Origin: JAFGPL01 sp046485045
Lineage (GTDB): Bacteria > Bacteroidota > Bacteroidia > Bacteroidales > UBA10428
Direction: 5' to 3'
Assembly: GCA_046485045.1 (NCBI GenBank)
Contig: JAWOHT010000014.1
Span: 4,177 to 68,176 of the forward strand
DNA length: 64,000 nucleotides
A program made the translations under genes and the position numbers. The notes beneath the pieces are model-generated. The model made no database searches. It was not told the origin of the DNA and worked only from the letters and a program-made list of their open reading frames with translations. Shown here piece after piece: positions 35,944 to 44,221 of this stretch. Within the stretch, counting starts at the first letter, position 1, and each line of letters starts with the position of its first letter.

Positions 35944-37269
35944 CTATATATTTAATTCAAAGTTTTCTATCTGTAATTTCACCTCTCTGAGGAATGCCGA
36001 TGCAGGTGCCCCGTCAAGGGCACGGTGATCGTATGTAAGTGACAGGCCGAGGAACGGAACAAAACCTATGATGCCATTTCCGATATCAGCAGGTCTTTGA
36101 ATAATGGTATTTATTCCAAGTATGCCCGATTGCGGCAGGTTAATGACCGGGGTAAACATTTCAACGCCAAAAGCGCCAAGATTTGATACCGTGAACGAGG
36201 CCGCGGTGCTGGCCAATAGTTCGGGGTTTACACTTCCCTTACGGCAGCTTTCCGCCAGTTTTTTAAGTTCAGCCGACAACTGTTCAATATTCAGATCGTC
36301 GGCATTACGAAGCGCCGGTACCATAAGGCCGCGCTCGGTATCAACTGCGATACCGAGATGCACCTTATTGAATGTTTTTATGGTATCGCCCAGAAAATGC
36401 GCGTTGATTTCGGGCATTTTTTTCAGCGCTTTGACTACCCCAATACAAATCATATCATTGAGGGTGATGTTTGGCCATTCACCTGCATCGGCTTTTTTCT
36501 TTATTTTTGCCCTGTATTCAAGTATTTTGCGTGCATCGGCGCTCATGTGATGGGTAAGCTGGGCCGAATTTTGCAACGATGCATGCATGTTTTGGGCAAT
36601 TATCCTCCTGATGTTGGAGAGCTTCTTTATCCCGAAGCTGTCAGGTCTGGTCGTTTCATGTAATAAATCTGAAGCCATTACCCTGCCGCCAACCCCACTG
36701 CCCGAGACGGGAGCGGATAGTCCTTCTGAAGAAGCGATCCCGGAAGCAAGCCGGGTAAATGTACCATGCGATTTTGCATATGATTCAATATCTCGTTCAA
36801 TAATTCTTCCACCGGGGCCTGTACCGGCAACCTGGGCGAAGGGTACACCCAGTTTTTCTGCAAGGTTTCTGGCACGGGGAGAAATAATTATTCTTCCTGT
36901 ATGTTTAACTGTATTCGATACTGGTATTTCCGGGGCGACTTCATCCGGCTTATTTGTCCCTGTTGCTGTTGAGGGTTCTTTTTCAATATTTGTGTTTTTT
37001 CCCGATGGAAGAAACTCGTTTGTATTTTCGCCTGGTTTTCCAATTACAGCGACATTTGTGAGCACTGGTACCTCATCGCCATCGCTAAAGAATATTTCAA
37101 GAATGGTACCCTCTTCGGCCGCTTCTTCTTCGAATGCAGCTTTGTCGGTTTCATATGCAAAAAGAACATCGCCTTTTTTAACAACATCACCTTTCTTCTT
37201 GAACCACTGCGTAATGATGCATGTCTCTACAGATTGCCCCTGCCTGGGCATGATAACAGGAATTGCCAT
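35944..37269 (-). CDS. Dihydrolipoamide acyltransferase (E2)
   Basis: A 441-residue E2. One lipoyl domain (1-80, lipoylated Lys43 in ETDKA) is followed by a linker and a peripheral-subunit binding domain (about 130-170, SPRARNLAEKLGV, GTGPGGRIIERDIESY). A degenerate second binding-domain end comes next (GSGVGGRVMASDLLHE), then the catalytic core with the active-site motif DHRALDG near residue 414. It transfers acyl groups to coenzyme A. It is the first gene of the operon and is divergent from the GntR regulator across a region with a candidate operator. Confidence 0.92.
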   Translation of the reverse strand: MAIPVIMPRQGQSVETCIITQWFKKKGDVVKKGDVLFAYETDKAAFEEEAAEEGTILEIFFSDGDEVPVLTNVAVIGKPGENTNEFLPSGKNTNIEKEPSTATGTNKPDEVAPEIPVSNTVKHTGRIIISPRARNLAEKLGVPFAQVAGTGPGGRIIERDIESYAKSHGTFTRLASGIASSEGLSAPVSGSGVGGRVMASDLLHETTRPDSFGIKKLSNIRRIIAQNMHASLQNSAQLTHHMSADARKILEYRAKIKKKADAGEWPNITLNDMICIGVVKALKKMPEINAHFLGDTIKTFNKVHLGIAVDTERGLMVPALRNADDLNIEQLSAELKKLAESCRKGSVNPELLASTAASFTVSNLGAFGVEMFTPVINLPQSGILGINTIIQRPADIGNGIIGFVPFLGLSLTYDHRALDGAPASAFLREVKLQIENFELNI

Positions 37270-37338
37270 TTGAGTATATTTGTTATTATAAATATGTCAA
37301 CATGTTAAAATAAGTATTAATTAAAAATTAATAAATAT

Positions 37339-37368
37339 TTTGATAATCAATGAATTTAATTAACTTTG
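37339..37368 (+). promoter_or_regulatory. Promoter of the GntR gene
   Basis: TTTG (37339-37342), 18 bp, then TAACTTTG (37361-37368) fit the Bacteroidota promoter consensus on the plus strand. Transcription would start near 37375, leaving a leader of about 135 bases before the ATG at 37510. The candidate operator at 37385 lies just after the start point. Confidence 0.65.
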
Positions 37369-37400
37369 CAAAAGTAAATATTAAAACTTGTATTTACAAG
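37369..37400 (-). promoter_or_regulatory. Promoter of the E2-E3-E1 operon
   Basis: On the minus strand TACTTTTG (37376-37369) matches TAnnTTTG, and CTTG (37400-37397), 20 bp upstream, is a near match to the -33 TTTG. This -7 element directly abuts that of the opposite promoter, so the two promoters are back to back and probably exclude each other. Confidence 0.5.
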
Positions 37401-37402
37401 TT
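37385..37402. promoter_or_regulatory. Candidate GntR operator
   Basis: AACTTGTATTTACAAGTT is a perfect inverted repeat (8-bp arms, 2-bp centre), close to the GT/AC-type palindromes bound by GntR/HutC regulators. It overlaps the -33 region of the E2 operon promoter and lies just past the start of the GntR transcript, so one bound dimer could repress both. Confidence 0.6.
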
Positions 37403-37509
37403 ATTTCTTCAGATAATTTTTGTCAGACTGTACCGTATTTTGAAACGATAAGTTAAATTACTAATTTTCAATATTTATTAATAGAATTTATTTCTGTTTA
37501 TTCTGAAAA

Positions 37510-38220
37510 ATGGCACAAACCCCTCAATACCGCCGCATATACGAATTGCTGAGAAGGCATATTGTTGAAGGTGTGTACAAAGAAGGAGATTTACTGCCGT
37601 CTGAAAACGAGCTTTGCAGGATACATTTTATTACCCGTCCGACCGTCAGACAGGCTCTTGATGCCCTGGTGCATGACGGTTTTATCAAAAAACAGCAGGG
37701 CAAGGGCAGTATTGTAAGCAGTCTGCCGCAGGGAATCGGGATACTTTCGGTTTCGGGTACTACTTCGGCGGTAGGGCTTAATAGCCTGAAAACAAAAATT
37801 CTTACCGGGCCCGAGGTGAGGGCATGGGGCAGCAATGCGTTTATGTTTCCTTTGAACCAGATAGAAAAGGAATCGGGTTATGTGTATATTGAAAGACTTC
37901 GAATTTTGGATGAAAAACCAATCTTTTTCGATGTTAATTTCCTGCCAAATATCAATCTTTCGAGGTTTACATCACGAAGTTTTGAAGACCGTTCTCTTTT
38001 CGATATCCTCAGAAAATATTACAATATTCAGGTAACTGGTGGTGAGCAGCGGCTAAGGGCCATAAAGGCCGATGAAAATATCGGAGACCATCTGCAGGTA
38101 AAAAAAGGCCATCCGATTTTACACCTCGAGCGTAAAATTGCAACCAACAGGGTAGATTACTGTTTTTACTCTTCAATATACTGTAATACAGATATCAGCG
38201 CTATTTATGGTACGTTTTAA
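37510..38220 (+). CDS. GntR family transcriptional regulator (HutC type)
   Basis: A 236-residue regulator with an N-terminal winged helix (about 5-72, YRRIYELLRRHIVEGVYKEGDLLPSENELC, RPTVRQALDALVHDGFIKKQQGKGSIV) and a C-terminal UTRA ligand-binding domain (about 95-235). It is divergent from the 2-oxoacid dehydrogenase operon and probably represses it and itself through the palindrome at 37385-37402. The ligand may be a branched-chain 2-oxoacid, an acyl-CoA or another intermediate. This is inferred from position. Confidence 0.9.
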   Translation: MAQTPQYRRIYELLRRHIVEGVYKEGDLLPSENELCRIHFITRPTVRQALDALVHDGFIKKQQGKGSIVSSLPQGIGILSVSGTTSAVGLNSLKTKILTGPEVRAWGSNAFMFPLNQIEKESGYVYIERLRILDEKPIFFDVNFLPNINLSRFTSRSFEDRSLFDILRKYYNIQVTGGEQRLRAIKADENIGDHLQVKKGHPILHLERKIATNRVDYCFYSSIYCNTDISAIYGTF

Positions 38221-38241
38221 TTTCTGGTTATAACAAATCCG

Positions 38242-39513
38242 CTATTCCAATCCCAGCAAAACCATCTCCAAATCTCTTCCATCAACCAGCATTTTTAATG
38301 GCGATTCGATAAATTCTTTTACTTTCACCAGAAAACTTACCGAATCGCGGCCATCAATTACCCGATGGTCGTATGACAATGCTACATACATAACAGGTCG
38401 TATCTCTATTTTACCGTTTACAACAACAGGCCGTTCCACGATATTGTGCATGCCAAGAATGGCCGACTGGGGCGGATTAAGCAATGGGGTGGAAAGCATT
38501 GAGCCAAAAACTCCTCCATTCGTTATGGTGAAAGTGCCCCCTGTCATTTCTTCCACGGTTATTTTGAAACTTCTGGCTTTTTCAGCCATTTCAGAAATAT
38601 TTATTTCAATTTCGGGTAGCGTCAACGATTCTGTGTTACGTATTACCGGCACCATCAGACCTTTGCCGGTCTGTACGGCAATGCAAATATCTACGAATGA
38701 AGGGGTGACTATCTCCTCGCCTTCGATCATCGAATTTACCCGTGGATACAGTTTCAAAGCCTCTGTAACAGCCCTGACAAAGAATGACATGAACCCGAGT
38801 TTAACGCCGGACTTTTCCTGAAATTGCTGCTGATATTTCTTTCTGAGTTCAATGATGGTGCTCATGTCTACCTCGTTGAAAGTGGTAAGCATGGCTGTTT
38901 CGTTCTTCACCGCTACCAGTCTTTGACTGAGTTTCTTGCGGAGTTGAGACATCTTCGTGCGCTCCACATCTCGCGTGAAATTTTTTAAATGTCCATGCTC
39001 TGTGCTTTGGCGGGCCGATAGAACAAGGTTTACTTCTTTGGTGGTAATTTTTTTCAGCCCATTGATAATATCTTCTGCAGATAGTCCGTTATCTTCCATC
39101 ATTTTTCTGGCGAGCGGTGTGATTTTCAAAGATTTATCCGTTTTAATTTCATTGGTTAAAGCGTTGTCTTTCTCCATTTTTACGGTAGATTCCGGTTCGG
39201 GTTTGTTCACTGTTTCTTCGTCTTTTTCTTTTTTTACCTCAGCCTTTTTTTCCTTCTCTTTTTTTCCACTCTTCATTGCACTATTGTCTATGGTACCTGC
39301 TACGGTACCCACTTTTACCGTTTCACCTTCCTGCACTATAATTTTAAGCTGGCCGGCTTCGGGGGCAACAAGGGCCAGGGTTGCTTTGTCAGACTCCAGT
39401 TCGGCAAGTTCCTGGTCTTTTTCTACAATGTCGCCATCTTTGGCAAGCCAGGATGCAATTTCAACCTCGGTTACCGATTCTCCGGGACTTGGTATTTTCA
39501 GTTCTATGATCAT
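38242..39513 (-). CDS. sucB: 2-oxoglutarate dehydrogenase E2 (dihydrolipoamide succinyltransferase)
   Basis: A 423-residue E2 with one lipoyl domain (1-80, lipoylated Lys43 in LESDKATL), a lysine/glutamate-rich linker (about 85-125), a peripheral-subunit binding domain (about 128-165, ITPLARKMMEDNGLSAEDI) and a catalytic core with SYDHRVIDGRDS. Its start overlaps the sucA stop by 4 bp, so the two are translationally coupled. It converges with the GntR gene 21 bp away; no hairpin is visible between them. Confidence 0.94.
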   Translation of the reverse strand: MIIELKIPSPGESVTEVEIASWLAKDGDIVEKDQELAELESDKATLALVAPEAGQLKIIVQEGETVKVGTVAGTIDNSAMKSGKKEKEKKAEVKKEKDEETVNKPEPESTVKMEKDNALTNEIKTDKSLKITPLARKMMEDNGLSAEDIINGLKKITTKEVNLVLSARQSTEHGHLKNFTRDVERTKMSQLRKKLSQRLVAVKNETAMLTTFNEVDMSTIIELRKKYQQQFQEKSGVKLGFMSFFVRAVTEALKLYPRVNSMIEGEEIVTPSFVDICIAVQTGKGLMVPVIRNTESLTLPEIEINISEMAEKARSFKITVEEMTGGTFTITNGGVFGSMLSTPLLNPPQSAILGMHNIVERPVVVNGKIEIRPVMYVALSYDHRVIDGRDSVSFLVKVKEFIESPLKMLVDGRDLEMVLLGLE

Positions 39514-42359
39514 TGGTTATATCTTTTTAGGCTGACTTTTTCATTAAAATACCTGTATTCTTTAAGAATTGATTCCCTTATGCTGCCATCGCTACAATGA
39601 AGCCCGCAGTATTTATTTTTGAGTTCGCAGACACATTTTCTGAATACTTTGCCGATAATCTCTTCCTGGCTAAGGACATGCAGCCTGGAGAGGCCTGTTG
39701 CCGGACTGCCGCTGGCCTGTCTTGCAATTGGCAGAATTTCAGTATCTCTGAATTCTTCCCTTACATGCCTCCATGCACCCATGTTTATTGGCTCTTCCTG
39801 CACCCAAAGTGTTAACATTGTATTTTTATATTTTTTAATAATTCCGGTAACCTGCCCCGCAGGAAAAGGGTGTAACTGTTCAATCCTAACCAGGGCAATA
39901 TCCCTGGCATTGAACTCTTCTTTGCGTTCCAGAAGTTCATAATAAATTTTGCCCGAACAGAAAACAAGCCGCCTAACCTCGTCAACATCAACGTTTTTGT
40001 CATCTATAACTTCTTCAAAATGCCCGTTTACCAGATCATCGAGCGATGAAGAGCATTTGGCGTGCCTCAACAGGCTTTTGGGTGTGAAAATAACAAGTGG
40101 GATCCTGAAATTTCGGTGAATGCTTTGGCGTAACAGGTGAAAAAGATTCGACGGGGTAGAAGGATTCACGATCTGCATGTTATTTTTTGCTGCAAGCGAG
40201 AGAAACCGTTCAATCCTGGCGCTTGAATGTTCTGGCCCCTGGCCTTCGAAACCGTGCGGCAGGTAAAGTACGATACCGTTCATCAGTCCCCATTTTTCCT
40301 CAGCTGAGCTTATGTACTGGTCAACAATCACCTGAGCCACATTATGAAAATCGCCAAACTGTGCCTCCCATACCGTTAGTCCGTTGGGCGTAGACAGCGC
40401 ATAGCCATACTCAAACCCAAGTACCCCGTACTCATTAAGAGGAGAGTTGTAAATATTAAAAGAAGCCTGATTTTTTGAAATATATTTAAGCGGGGTAAAT
40501 GTCTTATCGGTATCTTCAATCACATGGGCTGCATGTCTGTGGGCAAAAGTACCGCGTACCGAGTCTTGTCCGCTTATACGCACGGGGTGACCTTCATATA
40601 ACAGGGTGCCATAAGCGAGAAGCTCTCCCAAAGCCCAGTCAACAATGTTGTTGTTAAGCATTTTTTTTCGCTCTTCGACCAGTTTTTCCGTTTTTTTAAT
40701 GAATTTTTCTTCGAGGGGCAGATAACAGATTTTTTCTCCGATAAATTTCAACAATTCTTTGGTTACTTCCCCGGGATAATGTTTTTGAAACTCGGCTGCT
40801 TCGGCATGTTTAAATCCTTTCCAGTCGTTTCTCAGAAACTGTTGAATGTGCACTTTGCCTGACTTTTTAGATAGATCGAGCTTTTCTTCAAGAAAAATGT
40901 CAAAATCGTGTTCCTGCTTTTTTGTCTCTTTCTCGGAAAGAATACCCTCTGTAACCAGTTGCCGGGCATAGATATCCCTTGGGTTGGGGTGATTGGCAAT
41001 GGCTTTGTACAATGTAGGCTGCGAGTACCTGGGTTCGTCTCCCTCGTTGTGCCCGTATTTTCTGTAAGAAAGAATGTCAATAAATACATCGGTAAAGAAG
41101 CGCTGCCGGTATTCAATGGCAAGTAAAACAGTATGTAAAAGCGCTTCAACATCGTCGCCGTTGACATGAAAGATGGGGGCTTTGATCACCTTGCCAATGT
41201 CGGTGCAATAGGTACTTGAACGGGCATCGAGATAGTTGGTGGTAAACCCCACCTGGTTATTGATTATAATGTGAATCGTTCCGCCGGTGCGATAACCGCT
41301 AAGCTCAGACATTTGAACTATCTCGTAAACAACACCTTGCCCGGCAATGGCGGCGTCTCCATGTATGAGTATGGGAATCAGTTTTGTAAAGTCGGTCTTG
41401 TATGTATGGTCAATTCTTGCTCGCGATATGCCCTGAATTACCGGCGAGACAGCTTCAAGGTGCGAAGGATTGGGAGCCATCTTAAGGTGCACCTGATTTC
41501 CTGCCTGGGTTTTAACCTCACTGCAGTATCCAAGGTGATATTTCACATCGCCAAGTGCAATGGAGTCGTCGTATTCTTCTGCTACAAATTCACGAAAGAT
41601 ATCCTCATAAGGCTTGTTCAAAATGCTTCCCAGCACGTTCAGCCGGCCCCGGTGTGCCATCCCGATCACAAACTCTTCTACACCCAGTTCCGATCCTTTT
41701 TCGATGAGGTAATGCAGGGCCGGCACCATCGTTTCGGTGCCCTCGAGTGAGAAACGCTTCTGACCAACAAATTTTTTATGAATAAAATTTTCAAATCCAA
41801 CAGCTTTTACAAGAAGCGAAAATATTTTCTTTTTGGTTTCAACAGTAAATTCTGTTTTGTTTTTCGACCCTTCCATATTCTTTATCAGCCAGCTAAGCTT
41901 CTCGGGATGCCTGATAAACATGTACTCGGCACCTACTGACTGACAATAGGTTTCGTGAAGAAATGCCACAATTTCTTTAAGTTTGGCCGGACCTATACCA
42001 AGCTCTTTACCGGCCTGAAACTCTGTTTCAAGATCGGCCTGAGAAAGACCGCTGTTTTCTACATCGAGTGACGGCGTGTATTTGCGGCGGGTTCGCACAG
42101 GATTGGTTTTTGTAAATAGGTGACCTCTTCTTCTTACTGTATTAATATAATTGATTACTTTAAACTCATTGTCGAGGTGTTTGCTGAATGCATTGCTGCT
42201 GGTTTCTGTTTCCGACTGTAAGTTTGTACGCGCAAACTCAAATCCCTGAAAAAAAAGCTGCCAGCTTTCGTCGAGACTCTCCGGGTTATCAAGATATTGA
42301 TGATATAATTTTTCTACCGCCCCAATTTCAATGTTCCCCAAAAAGGTAAGTTTTCCCAT
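39510..42359 (-). CDS. sucA: 2-oxoglutarate dehydrogenase E1
   Basis: A 949-residue ThDP enzyme of the TCA cycle. The N-terminal E2-binding segment (IEKLYHQYLDNPESLDESWQ type), the ThDP motif HGDAAIAGQGVVYE...IINNQVGFTT (about 330-385), the GHNEGDEP block and the transketolase-like C-terminal half (QFGDFHNVAQVIVDQYI) are all present. I start at MGKLTFLGN (42359); three residues upstream there is another ATG. Together with sucB, and probably the neighbouring lpdA, it oxidises 2-oxoglutarate to succinyl-CoA, so this organism has an oxidative TCA branch. Confidence 0.95.
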   Translation of the reverse strand: MGKLTFLGNIEIGAVEKLYHQYLDNPESLDESWQLFFQGFEFARTNLQSETETSSNAFSKHLDNEFKVINYINTVRRRGHLFTKTNPVRTRRKYTPSLDVENSGLSQADLETEFQAGKELGIGPAKLKEIVAFLHETYCQSVGAEYMFIRHPEKLSWLIKNMEGSKNKTEFTVETKKKIFSLLVKAVGFENFIHKKFVGQKRFSLEGTETMVPALHYLIEKGSELGVEEFVIGMAHRGRLNVLGSILNKPYEDIFREFVAEEYDDSIALGDVKYHLGYCSEVKTQAGNQVHLKMAPNPSHLEAVSPVIQGISRARIDHTYKTDFTKLIPILIHGDAAIAGQGVVYEIVQMSELSGYRTGGTIHIIINNQVGFTTNYLDARSSTYCTDIGKVIKAPIFHVNGDDVEALLHTVLLAIEYRQRFFTDVFIDILSYRKYGHNEGDEPRYSQPTLYKAIANHPNPRDIYARQLVTEGILSEKETKKQEHDFDIFLEEKLDLSKKSGKVHIQQFLRNDWKGFKHAEAAEFQKHYPGEVTKELLKFIGEKICYLPLEEKFIKKTEKLVEERKKMLNNNIVDWALGELLAYGTLLYEGHPVRISGQDSVRGTFAHRHAAHVIEDTDKTFTPLKYISKNQASFNIYNSPLNEYGVLGFEYGYALSTPNGLTVWEAQFGDFHNVAQVIVDQYISSAEEKWGLMNGIVLYLPHGFEGQGPEHSSARIERFLSLAAKNNMQIVNPSTPSNLFHLLRQSIHRNFRIPLVIFTPKSLLRHAKCSSSLDDLVNGHFEEVIDDKNVDVDEVRRLVFCSGKIYYELLERKEEFNARDIALVRIEQLHPFPAGQVTGIIKKYKNTMLTLWVQEEPINMGAWRHVREEFRDTEILPIARQASGSPATGLSRLHVLSQEEIIGKVFRKCVCELKNKYCGLHCSDGSIRESILKEYRYFNEKVSLKRYNQ

Positions 42360-42758
42360 TCTCTGCAATTTGTAAAGACAATATGAAATAAATTTACGAA
42401 GATTTAACTAAAACAGGTAATTCTGTAAAATCTTTCATCACGTTGTAATTCACTTAACATTTTAGGCCTTTTAATGTTCAAGCAATCAGCTATTTTATTT
42501 GACATAAGACAAGCATCTGTTTTGTGGTTATAAATCAATACAAATTAAGTGTCAGTAACTAAGCAGCAGGTATGTTTAATTGCAGCAGAATTATAACTGC
42601 TGATTTCGTGAACCGAATAAAACATTTTTTGTTTAACTAATTTATTGCTAATTTAAACTATTCATGGCCTAAAAAACCTTTAAGGTTTTTATAACCTTAA
42701 AGGTTTTGCAAAATCGTATTAATTTGAAGATTTATTATAAACATCATTATTTAAACAC
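42360..42758. other. Divergent intergenic region sucA / pntAA
   Basis: About 400 bp without a credible gene, AT-rich. It must hold the promoters of sucAB (minus) and pntAA-pntAB-pntB (plus). Besides the large palindrome at 42673-42707, a short inverted repeat CAGCAG/CTGCTG lies around 42582-42602. No clear TTTG/TAnnTTTG pair was found on either strand. Confidence 0.5.
42673..42707. repeat. Perfect 15-bp inverted repeat upstream of pntAA
   Basis: AAAACCTTTAAGGTT and its exact reverse complement are separated by TTTAT. The sequence lies 52 bp before the pntAA start and well after the divergent sucA start, so it is not at the 3' end of any gene. It may be an operator, a leader hairpin or a strong mRNA 5' structure. 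Confidence 0.8.
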
Positions 42759-43886
42759 ATGAAAATAGGAGTGTTAAAAGAAAGTGAAGGCGAAAACCGC
42801 GTTGCGATGATGCCTGAAACTGTAGCTTCGTTAATTAAATTAAAAACAGATGTTTTAATCGAAAAGGGCGCTGGCGCAAATGCTTTTGCAGCGGATTCTG
42901 ATTACCAGGGTGCAGGGGCCGGTGTTGCTTCGAGAAATGAGGTCGTTGAGCAATCGGATTTGTTGCTGTTTATTAATCCTTTGCTTGCCGGTGAGGTTAG
43001 TACTTTTGAGAAAAATAAAGTCCTTATCGGGTCTATGAACCCCTTTTTTAACCGGGAATTGGTTGTGACCCTTGCCGATAGCAGTATTACCTCTTTCAGC
43101 ATGGAGCTTGTGCCACGTATATCACGTGCCCAGTCTATGGATATTCTCTCATCTATGGCGACGGTGGCTGGCTATAAAGCAGTGATTGATGCTGCCATGA
43201 ACCTCCCAAAATTTTTCCCCATGTTTATGTCCGCTTCCGGCACCATTAAACCTGCAAAAGTTCTGATACTCGGCGCCGGTGTGGCAGGCCTTCAGGCCAT
43301 TGCCATTGGCCGTAAACTGGGCGCTGTTGTTGAGGTTTTCGATGTAAGGTCAGCGGTAAAGGAAGAGGTAAAAAGCCTTGGCGGCAAATTCATTGAAGTG
43401 GAGGGCGCCTTAGAGGACGCTGCAGCCGGAGGTTATGCGGTTGAACAGTCAATTGAGTTTAAGCAGAAACAGGGCCAGCTCATTCACGAACATGCCTTAA
43501 AATCGGATGTGGTTATATGCACAGCCCAAATTCCGGGAAAAACAGCGCCTCTGCTGCTGAAAAAAGAAACGGTTGAAAAAATGGCCCCGGGGTCGGTGAT
43601 CATTGACCTTGCTGCATCTACCGGCGGAAATTGCGAACTCACCAAAAACGATGAAACGGTTATTCACCACAAGGTAAAAATTATCGGAAAGTCTGATTAT
43701 CCATCCGATATACCTTATGATGCCAGTTCGATGTATGCAAAAAACCTGTTGAATTTTCTAAAACTCATCATTGATGAGAACGGTGCGCTGAACATTAATT
43801 TCAATGATGAAATTATAAAAGGGACCTGCCTCACACATGCAGGTAAAGTACATCACAGCCGGGTAAAAGAAGTTTTTAACCTTTAA
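42759..43886 (+). CDS. pntAA: NAD(P) transhydrogenase subunit alpha part 1
   Basis: A 375-residue soluble NAD(H)-binding subunit (domain I) of proton-translocating transhydrogenase. The N-terminus MKIGVLKESEGENRVAMMPE, the Rossmann loop VLILGAGVAGLQAIAIGRKLGA and the mobile-loop region (EFKQKQGQLIHEHA) are typical. E. coli has a single longer PntA; here it is split as in Rhodospirillum. It begins a three-gene operon and probably supplies NADPH by using the proton gradient. Confidence 0.93.
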   Translation: MKIGVLKESEGENRVAMMPETVASLIKLKTDVLIEKGAGANAFAADSDYQGAGAGVASRNEVVEQSDLLLFINPLLAGEVSTFEKNKVLIGSMNPFFNRELVVTLADSSITSFSMELVPRISRAQSMDILSSMATVAGYKAVIDAAMNLPKFFPMFMSASGTIKPAKVLILGAGVAGLQAIAIGRKLGAVVEVFDVRSAVKEEVKSLGGKFIEVEGALEDAAAGGYAVEQSIEFKQKQGQLIHEHALKSDVVICTAQIPGKTAPLLLKKETVEKMAPGSVIIDLAASTGGNCELTKNDETVIHHKVKIIGKSDYPSDIPYDASSMYAKNLLNFLKLIIDENGALNINFNDEIIKGTCLTHAGKVHHSRVKEVFNL

Positions 43887-43897
43887 AATAATAACCA

Positions 43898-44218
43898 ATG
43901 GAAAATATATTTGTTTTTCTTTACAGTTACAAAGAAGCTATCTTCATAATATCACTAGCCATATTCCTGGGGTTTGAGGTTATATCTCATGTGCCGTCTA
44001 TATTGCATACCCCGCTTATGTCGGGAGCCAATGCAATAAGTGGTGTAAGTATTATCGGGGGTATTATACTGCTTGGGCATGCTGATTTGAATTCAATTTC
44101 GCTGAACCTGGTATTGGGCATATTTGCTGTATTGTTCGGCACGCTGAATGTTGCCGGTGGATTTGTTGTTACTGACCGTATGCTTGAAATGTTTAAGAAA
44201 AAACCTAAAAAACAGTAA
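43898..44218 (+). CDS. pntAB: NAD(P) transhydrogenase subunit alpha part 2
   Basis: A 106-residue membrane subunit carrying the transmembrane part of the alpha chain. FLGFEVISHVPSILHTPLMSGANAISGVSIIGG is the conserved core, and three to four hydrophobic helices are visible. It lies 11 bp after pntAA and 3 bp before pntB. Confidence 0.92.
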   Translation: MENIFVFLYSYKEAIFIISLAIFLGFEVISHVPSILHTPLMSGANAISGVSIIGGIILLGHADLNSISLNLVLGIFAVLFGTLNVAGGFVVTDRMLEMFKKKPKKQ

Positions 44219-44221
44219 AAA

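Noticed and set aside
36587..37273. Long plus-strand ORF of 228 codons opposite the E2 gene
   Set aside because: It lies wholly antisense to a conserved lipoyl/acyltransferase gene and has a Ser/Thr/Pro-rich, function-free sequence.
38957..39535. Plus-strand ORF of 192 codons opposite sucB
   Set aside because: Antisense to the conserved lipoyl domain and linker; low-complexity Ser/Phe composition.
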